From the NCBI GenBank assembly GCA_032251515.1, contig JAVVDU010000001.1, positions 62,001 through 126,000 on the forward strand: a DNA stretch of 64,000 nt, read 5' to 3'. The notes under the pieces were generated by a model. The model had not been told where the DNA came from and did no database searches. It was given only the letters and a program-made list of their open reading frames with translations. Made by a program: the position numbers and the translations under genes. This document shows, piece after piece, positions 57,170-64,000 of the stretch; positions within the stretch are counted from its first letter, which is position 1, and each line of letters opens with the position of its first letter. The stretch is from Carthagonibacter sp032251515 (lineage in GTDB: Bacteria; Gemmatimonadota; Gemmatimonadetes; Palauibacterales; Palauibacteraceae).

Positions 57170-59965
57170 ATGGAGGAACGAGGCGAGGCGGAACGGTTCG
57201 GCGAGCTCCTGCGGGCCGGCCAGAGCTACTGGCTGGACAACCTGTCGCGTGCGATGCTGCGCGACGGATCGCTGGCCCGGCGCGTGGAGCACGAGGGGCT
57301 GCGCGGCGTGACGTCGAACCCCGCGATCTTCGAGAAGGCGATCACGAGCACGGACCTGTACGACGAGCAGCTGGAACGGCTCGCAGGATCGGCGGCATCG
57401 CTCCGGGAGATCTACGAGGCGCTCGTCGTGGCCGACGTCCGGGACGCGTGCGACCTCCTGCGGCCCGTCTGGCAGGAATCGGACGGCGTGGACGGATACG
57501 TCAGCCTCGAGGTGTCGCCGCGACGGATGCACGACACGGCGGGATCGATCGAGGAGGGCCGCCGCCTGTGGGCCGCGGTCGACCGCCCGAACCTGATGAT
57601 CAAGATCCCGGGCACCCCCGCCGGCGTGCCGGCCATCGAGGAGTTGCTGTTCGAGGGCGTGAACGTGAACGTCACGCTCCTGTTCTCGGTGGCGGCGTAC
57701 CGCGACGTGGCGGACGCGCACGAGCGCGCCCTGCGGCGCCGGCACGAGGCGGGACGGCCGCTCGGCTCGGTCGCCTCGGTGGCGAGCTTCTTCCTCAGTC
57801 GCATCGACGTGCTCGTCGACAGCCTCCTGTCGCAGCGCCTCGTCCCGGACCGCCACGGCGCGGGCCCCGCCCCCTCGCTGTTCGGCGCGGCCGCGCTCGC
57901 CAGCGCCCGGCGCGCCTACCGGCACTTCGAGGAACGGACCGCGAGTGACGGGTGGCGGACGCTCGCCGGCGGCGGCGCGCGGCCGCAGCGCCTCCTCTGG
58001 GCGAGCACCAGTACGAAGAACCCGCTGTACGATCCGGTCCGGTACGTGACGCCGCTCGTGGGGCCCGACACCGTCAACACGCTGCCGGAAAGCACGATCG
58101 AGGCGTTCGCCCGCTCCGGGGAGGTGCGGCCGGGCGCGATCCGCGACGGCCGGAAGGAGGCCGACGAGGTGTTCGAGCGCCTGGCCGAGGCCGGAATCGA
58201 CATGGACGCCGTGTGCGCCCGGCTCGTCGACGAGGGCGCGGTCAAGTTCATCGAGCCGTTCGACCGGCTGCTGGAGACCCTGCTCGAGCGGCGACGGGAG
58301 TTCCTGCGCGAGAGCAGGACCCGCGTGCGGCTGGAGGGGTCCGCCGCGGAGGCGGCGGATGCGGCGCGCCTCGCCGCCCTGGCGGAGCGGCGCACCGGGG
58401 TTCGGCTCGCCGCGGCGGACGCATCCCTGTGGACCGGTGAGTCCGGGAGCGAGGAATCCGGCCGGGCGATCCGGCTGGACGCGGCGGAGCGTGCGACCGG
58501 CGCGCTGCCCGCACTGCTCGACTTCGCCCGCGAGATCCGCGAGTCCGACGTGGAGCAGGTCGTGCTCCTCGCGGACGGCGATGCCGCCGCCGCCGCGCGG
58601 GCGTTCGCCGCCCCGGGACGGGGCCGTGCAATCGACGGCCGGCCCGGACTCCGCGTCCTCGCGTCCGCGAACCCCGCCGCCGTCCGGGAGGCGAGCGAGC
58701 AGGTCGAATTCGGCCGGACCCTGTTCGTCGTGGCGAGCGCTTCCGGCGACGGCCTCCTGCCGCGGGCGCTAGCCCGGTACTTCCTGGCCCGCGCCGCACG
58801 GTGCGGTGAGCGGGCGCCGGGCGCCCGCTTCGTGGCGATCGGGCGTGCCGACTCCCCGCTCCTGCGCGAGGCGGAACAGGCGGAATTCCTGCGCCGGTTC
58901 GAGGTCGGCGGGAATGTGACGGGGCGCTTCGCGGCGCTCGACGCGTTCGGCCTCCTGCCCGCCGCCCTGACGGGCGTGAACGTCGAGGACGTCGTCGCTG
59001 CCGCGCGGGACGTCGCGCTGGAATGTGGACCGGACGTCCCCGAAGCGGTGAACCCGGGCCTCCGTCTGGGCCTCGTCCTCGCGGCCGCCGCCGAGTCCGG
59101 CCGCGGACCGCTCGAGATCCTGCCCGCTCCCGGACTGGAGGGGCTGGCCGCGTGGATCGAGCGACTCGTGACGGGATCCCTGGGACCCGCCGGCCTGGCG
59201 GCCACCTGTGGTCCCGTGGGGCGACGCCCGGCCGCCGGGCCCGTGAGCGTTTCCGTCGCGCTCGCGGTCGGCGGCGAGCCGGCCGCGGGGACGATCCGGG
59301 CCCGCCTGCCCCGCCGGGAGGCGGCGGGGGGCGAGATCGTGCGCTGGCACCACGCGGTGGCCGTCGCCGCATCGCTTCTCGGCGTGGACCCGCTCCGCGA
59401 TCCCGCCGCGGCCCGCGACCGCGCGGTGGAGGCGATGCTCGCGGCCGTCGAGGCGCGGGACGGGACCACCGAAACGCGCCGGCCCGCCGCCGCGGTCGAC
59501 GGCGTGGAGCTTTACCGGCCGGAGTCCGACACGGGAGAGGATCGGACGGATGAGGCCTCGATCGCCTCCCTCCTCCGCGGGCTGATCTCGGCGTCCGGCG
59601 GGACAGGCGTCACGACCCTGGCGGCGTTCCTTCCACCCGGCGAGGGCGTCGAGCGGCGACTCTCCGACCTGTGCGCGGCGGTGGCCGGGCGCGGCGCGGC
59701 GCCGCTTTTGCACCACGGAGAACCGGCGGTCGTCGCCGCCGGCGCGGCGGCCCGCGGGGAGCCGGGGTGCGCCCTGGTTCTCACGGCCGCCGCGGCGGAC
59801 GACGTTCCGCTCCCGGACGCGACGTACGGCTTCGCGCAACTCGAGCGGACGCTCGCGGCGCGGGCGGAAGAAGAGCTGCGGGAGGGCGGAATCCGCGTGC
59901 TGCGCGCGGACCTGGGGTGGTATCCGGAGGAGGGCCTCGAGGCGCTGATCGCCGCGCTGGCCTGA
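57170..59965 (+). CDS. tal: transaldolase fused to a degenerate glucose-6-phosphate isomerase domain
   Basis: The 931-residue protein has an N-terminal transaldolase (about residues 5-385): RGVTSNPAIFEKAI, NLMIKIPGTPAGVPAIEEL, VNVNVTLLFSVAAY and the Schiff-base lysine in LLWASTSTKNPLYD. The rest aligns in order with the PGI half of bifunctional Tal-Pgi proteins (FGRTLFVVASASGDGLLP, GRFAALDAFGLLPAAL, and near 860 ATYGFAQL is a transaldolase/PGI tail feature). However GGSS, SKSGTT and STGKxGxG signatures are lost. Transaldolase activity is well supported; isomerase activity is doubtful. Third gene after tkt and rpiB. Confidence 0.88.
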   Translation: MEERGEAERFGELLRAGQSYWLDNLSRAMLRDGSLARRVEHEGLRGVTSNPAIFEKAITSTDLYDEQLERLAGSAASLREIYEALVVADVRDACDLLRPVWQESDGVDGYVSLEVSPRRMHDTAGSIEEGRRLWAAVDRPNLMIKIPGTPAGVPAIEELLFEGVNVNVTLLFSVAAYRDVADAHERALRRRHEAGRPLGSVASVASFFLSRIDVLVDSLLSQRLVPDRHGAGPAPSLFGAAALASARRAYRHFEERTASDGWRTLAGGGARPQRLLWASTSTKNPLYDPVRYVTPLVGPDTVNTLPESTIEAFARSGEVRPGAIRDGRKEADEVFERLAEAGIDMDAVCARLVDEGAVKFIEPFDRLLETLLERRREFLRESRTRVRLEGSAAEAADAARLAALAERRTGVRLAAADASLWTGESGSEESGRAIRLDAAERATGALPALLDFAREIRESDVEQVVLLADGDAAAAARAFAAPGRGRAIDGRPGLRVLASANPAAVREASEQVEFGRTLFVVASASGDGLLPRALARYFLARAARCGERAPGARFVAIGRADSPLLREAEQAEFLRRFEVGGNVTGRFAALDAFGLLPAALTGVNVEDVVAAARDVALECGPDVPEAVNPGLRLGLVLAAAAESGRGPLEILPAPGLEGLAAWIERLVTGSLGPAGLAATCGPVGRRPAAGPVSVSVALAVGGEPAAGTIRARLPRREAAGGEIVRWHHAVAVAASLLGVDPLRDPAAARDRAVEAMLAAVEARDGTTETRRPAAAVDGVELYRPESDTGEDRTDEASIASLLRGLISASGGTGVTTLAAFLPPGEGVERRLSDLCAAVAGRGAAPLLHHGEPAVVAAGAAARGEPGCALVLTAAAADDVPLPDATYGFAQLERTLAARAEEELREGGIRVLRADLGWYPEEGLEALIAALA

Positions 59966-59973
59966 CGCGACGC

Positions 59974-59992
59974 GCGTCCGGGGCACGGACGT
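59974..59992. terminator. weak hairpin between convergent genes
   Basis: GCGTCCG (59974-59980) pairs with CGGACGT (59986-59992, one G-T) over a 5-base loop in the 42-base gap between the tal/pgi stop and a minus-strand gene end. There is no T-tract, so function as a terminator is speculative. Confidence 0.25.
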
Positions 59993-60007
59993 CTCCGGGG
60001 CAGGAGC

Positions 60008-60361
60008 TCAGGAGTCCCGGAACCAGATCCGCCGGAGGGCCGGCGCCCGGAACACGAGCGCCGACGCCCACGTGAACAGGGCCACGCCGCCGAGGATAAG
60101 GGCCATCCGCAGCCACGGTTCGCCGAGTGCCACCCGACCCTCCGCGATCCGCACCGCCGTCCGGACCCACTCGAGGCCACCCAGCACGAGGATCCCCTGC
60201 ACGAGGCGGACCGCCCGGCCGTCCCTCACGAGCAGCAGGAGCGGAAAGGCGAGGGACAGCGCCACGAGCCAGCCGGAGCCCGCACGCGAGAAGTGCGCCG
60301 CCAGCAACACGGCGCTCAGGACGACGGGCAGCAGGCGGAGGGCGGTCCGCACCCCGCTCAT
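60008..60361 (-). CDS. small multi-pass membrane protein of unknown function
   Basis: The 117-residue product has about four hydrophobic segments (residues 8-22, 30-45, 53-66 and 84-103) with GILVLGGLEWVRTAVRIAEGR between the last two and a basic RRIWFRDS end. I do not recognise a family with certainty. Its ATG overlaps the glutamine-synthetase-family stop as ATGA, so it is translated with it. It ends the VKOR-to-membrane-protein unit. Confidence 0.6.
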   Translation of the reverse strand: MSGVRTALRLLPVVLSAVLLAAHFSRAGSGWLVALSLAFPLLLLVRDGRAVRLVQGILVLGGLEWVRTAVRIAEGRVALGEPWLRMALILGGVALFTWASALVFRAPALRRIWFRDS

Positions 60362-61791
60362 CCTGCGTCCTCCGCGCCGGAACGCTCCTCCGCCCGGCGC
60401 AGGTCCGCGAGCGCCCGGTCCACCAGCCCGGCCGGGAACACGTCCTCCGCCTCGAACCTGTCCCGGACCTCCGCCAGGGCCACCACCACGTCCTGGAACG
60501 TGGCCGGAACCGGATGCGCGGCGCCGCCGTTCCGCTTCGCCTCGCCGACGGACGCGGACCGCAGGACTTCGTCGAGCTCCCGGGACCGCGCGCCCTCCCG
60601 CATCGCCACCGCGACGCCGGCCAGCAGAAGGTGCGGGGCGGCGGACCCATCGGGCAGCCGGAATTCCACCGTCGCCGGATGGACCGCTCGGCCCTGCTCG
60701 GTCCGCACCCGGGCGGGCAGCCGCACGAGCGCCGAGCGGTCGTGCGCGCCCCACGTCAGGGCTCCCGGCGCCTCCTTCGCCTGCGACAGGCGCAGCAGGG
60801 ATCCGCGCCCCCGGTTGCCGAAGGCCATCAGGGCGGCGCCCAGCTCGACGAGGCCGCCGATGAGCCAGCGGGCCGGATCGGCGAGCGATCCTTCCGTGAC
60901 TTCGACCTCCACCGGGACCCCATCCCGGGTGGGCGTGAGGTGGAAGTGCAGGCCGTTGCCGGCGTGTCCCCTGGCGAGGATCGGGTCCACGGAGAACCGG
61001 TAGCCCTCCCGGCGCGCCAGGCTGCGCAGGATCCAGCGGGTGAGCACCACGCCGTCGGCCGCCTCGGGAAGCGGGGCCGGCGCCAGCTCGATCTCGTGCT
61101 GCTCCCACAGGAGGTCGTCGGCGTCGCGCGGCTCCACGCGCCCCACCTCGGAGTGCCCGTATTTCACCGGCACGCCCATGGCGACCAGCAGGTCGAGCGC
61201 CCGCCGGCGCATCGCCTCTCCGAACACGTGGGGCGCGCTGGCGTGATAGCCCCGGTCCGCCCCCTCCGGCACGTCCTGCTCCACCCCGCGCCGCCCCACG
61301 AAGTACTCGACTTCGCCGAACGCGTGCAGCCCGCAGCCCGTCGCATCCTCCAGCCGCGCGGCGGCCCGACGCACGATCGTGTCGGGAGACTGCGGCAGCG
61401 GAGTGCCGTCGGGCCGCACGTGTCCGCACAGGAGCACCAGGGTCGGCACGCCGGCGAACGGATCGAGGAAGCCCGTCTCGACCCGCGGCCGCAGGAGGAT
61501 GTCGGAGGCGCCGGCGGGAATCCCGCTTCCCGGGAACAGGCTGGAGCCGTCCGCCCGCTCGCCCGCGGTCACGATGTCCTGGAAATGCCGGAAGTCGCGG
61601 GGCACGAAGTCGAGCCGCTTCGGCAGCCCGTCGCCCCCTACGTGCATCAGGCCGAGCCCGCGCAGCCGTCCGGAGTGGAACAGCGACACGATGTCATCGA
61701 CCGTCCATTCGCTGCGCGGCTTCCCGATCGTCTCCTGGAGGTCGAGACGGCCGTGCCCCTCGCCGCCCTCGCCGATCCCGGTCGCTTCCAT
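60358..61791 (-). CDS. glutamine synthetase family protein
   Basis: The 477-residue protein has the glutamine synthetase N-terminal beta-grasp (VDDIVSLFHSGRLRGL) and catalytic domain: metal-site HAFGEVEYFVG, GHAGNGLHFHLTP, ATP-site LTWGAHDRSALVRLP and TVEFRLPDGSAAPHLLL. The classic adenylylation segment is not seen and the ammonia-site region departs from canonical GlnA, so it may be a regulatory or non-canonical ligase (for example a gamma-glutamyl ligase). It follows the VKOR-DsbA gene by 36 bases. Activity needs testing; the fold is secure. Confidence 0.82.
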   Translation of the reverse strand: MEATGIGEGGEGHGRLDLQETIGKPRSEWTVDDIVSLFHSGRLRGLGLMHVGGDGLPKRLDFVPRDFRHFQDIVTAGERADGSSLFPGSGIPAGASDILLRPRVETGFLDPFAGVPTLVLLCGHVRPDGTPLPQSPDTIVRRAAARLEDATGCGLHAFGEVEYFVGRRGVEQDVPEGADRGYHASAPHVFGEAMRRRALDLLVAMGVPVKYGHSEVGRVEPRDADDLLWEQHEIELAPAPLPEAADGVVLTRWILRSLARREGYRFSVDPILARGHAGNGLHFHLTPTRDGVPVEVEVTEGSLADPARWLIGGLVELGAALMAFGNRGRGSLLRLSQAKEAPGALTWGAHDRSALVRLPARVRTEQGRAVHPATVEFRLPDGSAAPHLLLAGVAVAMREGARSRELDEVLRSASVGEAKRNGGAAHPVPATFQDVVVALAEVRDRFEAEDVFPAGLVDRALADLRRAEERSGAEDAG

Positions 61792-61827
61792 GGTGCGCCC
61801 CGTTCGTTCGCGGTGTGCCTGCCGGCC

Positions 61828-63099
61828 CTACTCCACCCAACCCTCGAGGAACTGACGCCCGCCGGGCGTCGCCTCCTCCACCAGGGCCCGCAGGAGGGCC
61901 CGCATGTGCGAGTCGGGAAATGTCCCGATGACCAGCCGGTTGTTCACGATCAGGGTCGGCGTGGACCGGATGCCGTGCGCGTATTCCTCGGAGGTCCGCT
62001 CGTATTCCCGGCCCGTCTCGATGAACTGCCGCACGGTCCGGATGGTAACGGAATCGTTCCGTGCCCCCTCCACGCCGAACTCCCTCGCCAGCTGCATCCT
62101 CCACGCCGGGTCCTTCGCGGCCTCCATGTCGGCGAACACGCGGTCCAGAAGCGCCGGAAACAGCTCCGGCTCGTGCGCCAGCATGAAGGACAGCTCGCAG
62201 GCGCCGGGGTGCTTGTCCTTCTCGACCACGTCGTTGCACTCGGCCTCGAGCGGGAAGAACTGGAACGCCACGTTCATCAGGCCCCCGAACTCCGGCTCCA
62301 GCCGCTTCAGCTGCTCGTGCAGGTATCGGCAGTCGGAGCACAGGGGATCGGCGTACTCCACGATGCGGATCGGCGCGTTCTCGAACCCCCGGGTCGCCGA
62401 GTGAGAGCGGTACGGCGAGATCTCGCTCGGCCACGGGACCTGCGGCAGCTCGAAGAACTCGCGCACGAACCGCTCGGCCGCGCCCCCGGAGCCCGCCGAC
62501 CGGCGCACCTCGTGGTATTCGCGGAACCCCCATGCCACCGCGAGCCCGATGCACCCGATCGCTACGAGATGACGGAGCGAGGGCCGCAGCCAGCGGCCGC
62601 GCGAGCCGCCGCCGTCCTCGTCGGGCGCCGCGAGCGCCCACGCCGCGAGGAACGAGAACGCGAAGTACCCCGCGCACAGCAGGCACAGCGTCCGCAGGAC
62701 GAACAGCGACACCGCGATCAGCGCCAGGACGGCGACGCCGTTGCAGGCCGCGAGAAACCGGTTCGTACGGATCAGCCCGGGCGACGGGAAGACGGCCCCG
62801 AGGGCGAACAGCGTCCCGAGCACGAGCCCGGGCACGCCGAGCGGCACTCCCGCCACCGTCGCGAGGAAGGAATCCGCCGTGCCGCTGCAGTTCAGGAAGG
62901 CGCCCATGTCACAGGCCGACCCCGCGAACACCGAGTCCGGGTAGTTCGCCGCGAAGAAGTGCCGGATCGTGAGGAGCGAGAACAGCGCCATGCCGAGCCC
63001 GGCCACGAAGGCGGCGAGCCGCCGCCCCGTGCGCTCCCCGCCGGCCGGCGAGCCCGCCTCCGGTTCCACCGGAGTGGGACGGACCGGATCTGTCGTCAT
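61828..63099 (-). CDS. VKOR-DsbA fusion: membrane disulfide bond formation protein
   Basis: The 423-residue protein joins a four- or five-helix vitamin K epoxide reductase domain (about 25-160) to a periplasmic thioredoxin/DsbA-like domain (about 215-423). VKOR loop cysteines are Cys63 and Cys71 (CDMGAFLNC), the quinone-side pair is CLLC (139-142), and the thioredoxin pair is CSDC (254-257) with the cis-Pro loop STPTLIV. It should oxidise thiols of secreted proteins and pass electrons to quinone, replacing DsbA and DsbB in one chain. ATG overlaps the DinB-like stop. Confidence 0.9.
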   Translation of the reverse strand: MTTDPVRPTPVEPEAGSPAGGERTGRRLAAFVAGLGMALFSLLTIRHFFAANYPDSVFAGSACDMGAFLNCSGTADSFLATVAGVPLGVPGLVLGTLFALGAVFPSPGLIRTNRFLAACNGVAVLALIAVSLFVLRTLCLLCAGYFAFSFLAAWALAAPDEDGGGSRGRWLRPSLRHLVAIGCIGLAVAWGFREYHEVRRSAGSGGAAERFVREFFELPQVPWPSEISPYRSHSATRGFENAPIRIVEYADPLCSDCRYLHEQLKRLEPEFGGLMNVAFQFFPLEAECNDVVEKDKHPGACELSFMLAHEPELFPALLDRVFADMEAAKDPAWRMQLAREFGVEGARNDSVTIRTVRQFIETGREYERTSEEYAHGIRSTPTLIVNNRLVIGTFPDSHMRALLRALVEEATPGGRQFLEGWVE

Positions 63100-63653
63100 C
63101 GGAGGTACCTCTCCCGCAGGACCTGAAGATGATGGTCAGCGTGGCCCGCCACGATGAAGGCCAGGGCCCGGACCGAGACCGGCGCGCCGTCCGCCGCGCC
63201 GGTCCGCCGCCAGGTCCGGGCATCGAAGCCACGGAACAGGGCCAGCCCGGAGCGGCGCAGGCCGTCGAACTCCTCCCGCACGTCGCCCGGCGGCCGCCGG
63301 GCGGCGTTCCCGCCCGCCACGAGGATGTCCTGGTCGAATCCCGGCAGCGGCGTCGGGTCGCCGCGCGCGATGCGCAGGGCCCGGGTCGTGAGGATCCGCT
63401 CGGTGTCCACGACGTGCTCGGCCAGCTCGAGGACCGACCACTTCCCCGGCGCGTAGCGGAACGAGCCACGCTCCACATCCAGCCCGGCGAGGACGCCGTC
63501 CCACTCCACCCGCTGCCGTTCCAGCGCGGGCAGGGGGTCCTCTCCCGGCACGCGCGCGACGTACGCCGCGAACCAGGAGGCATACTCGCCCGCGGCGGGC
63601 CGGCCGGCCGGTATGGGCGCTCCTGTCCTCTCCGCCCCGGTATGCTCCGGCAT
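63096..63653 (-). CDS. DinB/YfiT-like metal-binding four-helix protein
   Basis: The 185-residue protein is a DinB-2 superfamily member: WSVLELAEHVVDTERI carries the first histidine and VAGHADHHLQVLRERYL the last two of the metal triad. Members include bacillithiol or mycothiol-dependent transferases and many of unknown activity. It shares one base (TGATG) with the dnaJ stop upstream and four with the VKOR-DsbA gene downstream, suggesting a link to thiol chemistry, but this is inference from position. Confidence 0.82.
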   Translation of the reverse strand: MPEHTGAERTGAPIPAGRPAAGEYASWFAAYVARVPGEDPLPALERQRVEWDGVLAGLDVERGSFRYAPGKWSVLELAEHVVDTERILTTRALRIARGDPTPLPGFDQDILVAGGNAARRPPGDVREEFDGLRRSGLALFRGFDARTWRRTGAADGAPVSVRALAFIVAGHADHHLQVLRERYLR

Positions 63654-64000
63654 CAGGCGCTGAACGCCCGCTTCACCCGCTCCCAGAACCCGGGCTCGGC
63701 AGCGTCGGGGGCGGGCGGCTCCGCCTCCACCTCGCGAAGCCGCTCGAACGCATCCCGTTCCTCCTGGGTGAGCCGCGTGGGCGTCCACACCAGGACGCGG
63801 ACGATCTCGTCGCCCCGTCCGGCGGACCGCAGGCGGGGCATTCCCTTGCCACGCAGGCGCAGCGCCTGGCCGCTCTGCACGCCCGGCGGCACCTTCAGCC
63901 GGGCCGTGCCGTCGAGGATGGTCGGGACGTCGACATCGGCCCCGAGCGCGGCCTGGCTCATGGTGACCGCGAGGTTGAACACGAGATCGTCGCCGTGCCG
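63653..64000 (-). CDS. dnaJ: chaperone DnaJ, C-terminal part
   Basis: Only the last 115 residues lie in the window; the gene runs off the right edge. DLVFNLAVTMSQAALGADVDV and VPPGVQSGQALRLRGKGMP are the second substrate-binding domain and dimerisation region of DnaJ. The J domain and zinc fingers are outside. A class B relative without zinc fingers (CbpA-like) would look the same here. It heads the DinB-VKOR unit. Confidence 0.85.
   Translation of the reverse strand, partial: RHGDDLVFNLAVTMSQAALGADVDVPTILDGTARLKVPPGVQSGQALRLRGKGMPRLRSAGRGDEIVRVLVWTPTRLTQEERDAFERLREVEAEPPAPDAAEPGFWERVKRAFSA

Noticed and set aside
57170..59965. A frameshift or pseudogene explanation for the Tal-Pgi fusion
   Set aside because: The frame is open over 931 codons with uniform GC-rich codon use; loss of motifs is by substitution, not truncation.
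60127..63126. 999-codon plus-strand frame opposite the glutamine synthetase and VKOR genes
   Set aside because: Shadow of well-supported minus-strand genes; no domain recognisable and no ribosome site.

Overview
The window is 64 kb of very GC-rich (about 70% by eye), densely packed bacterial chromosome carrying almost only housekeeping and central-metabolism genes. Gene content points to a diderm heterotroph, most likely Gemmatimonadota or a close relative: murA, cdsA, uppS, rseP and a lipoprotein indicate a Gram-negative type envelope, and a bacteroidete-type GlmU-like protein, a Minf_1886-family protein and a Tal-Pgi fusion occur together. This placement is inference from gene content. Three runs of exactly 100 N mark scaffold joins in a draft assembly. 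One is flanked by an identical 55-base sequence on both sides, so it is probably an assembly artefact.

Layout. 1-63 is the start of murA. 292-2399 is a compact operon of a PTS IIA-like protein, a PII-like protein and a cation/proton antiporter. 2504-3966 holds a small coiled-coil membrane protein and a secreted zinc phospholipase C. 3970-9273 (minus) is lipoprotein-serS-histidine kinase-pcrA. 9398-12503 (plus) is manC, a GlmU-like protein and a WalJ-type metallohydrolase. 12543-17985 (minus) is thiI-uppS-cdsA-dxr-rseP, covering isoprenoid, undecaprenyl and phospholipid precursor synthesis. 18137-18627 holds a 38-residue membrane peptide and a two-tRNA operon with promoter and terminator. 18639-20217 is eno-ftsB, and 20378-21223 an SPFH protein. 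21204-26917 (minus) is a Minf_1886 protein, a zinc ribbon, nnrD, a secreted beta-propeller protein, thiL and plsC.

27037-38072 (minus) reads from a clear promoter as rex, arginine deiminase, exonuclease, metallohydrolase, NTF2-like protein, thiolase, bioY, 3-hydroxyacyl-CoA dehydrogenase, acyl-CoA dehydrogenase, leucine dehydrogenase, glyA and an IMPACT protein. This is a redox-regulator-headed catabolic operon. 38125-51624 (minus) is rsmE-HIT-mutS2-dnaG-zinc ribbon coiled coil-recJ-rsmD-coaD-pta-STAS-receiver/HATPase-SpoIIE phosphatase-rsmA. It combines replication, repair and ribosome maturation with a partner-switching signalling module. 52314-59965 covers malQ and, divergently, tkt-rpiB-tal/pgi (non-oxidative pentose phosphate pathway). 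60008-64000 (minus) is dnaJ (partial), DinB-like, VKOR-DsbA, a glutamine synthetase family protein and a small membrane protein.

The recurring theme is tight co-translation: 22 gene junctions overlap by exactly four bases (ATGA, GTGA or TTGA). Promoters are few, and the clearest ones share a TTGA-type -35 box, a 17-base spacer and a TATGTT-like -10 box. I see no CRISPR array, insertion sequence, prophage, rRNA or classical defence island. No gene-free stretch exceeds 300 bases. The strongest candidates for new biology are the IIA/PII-like/antiporter operon, the Tal-Pgi fusion with a degenerate isomerase half, the degenerate receiver-HATPase regulator, the rex-led operon, and malQ with an apparent ATC start.
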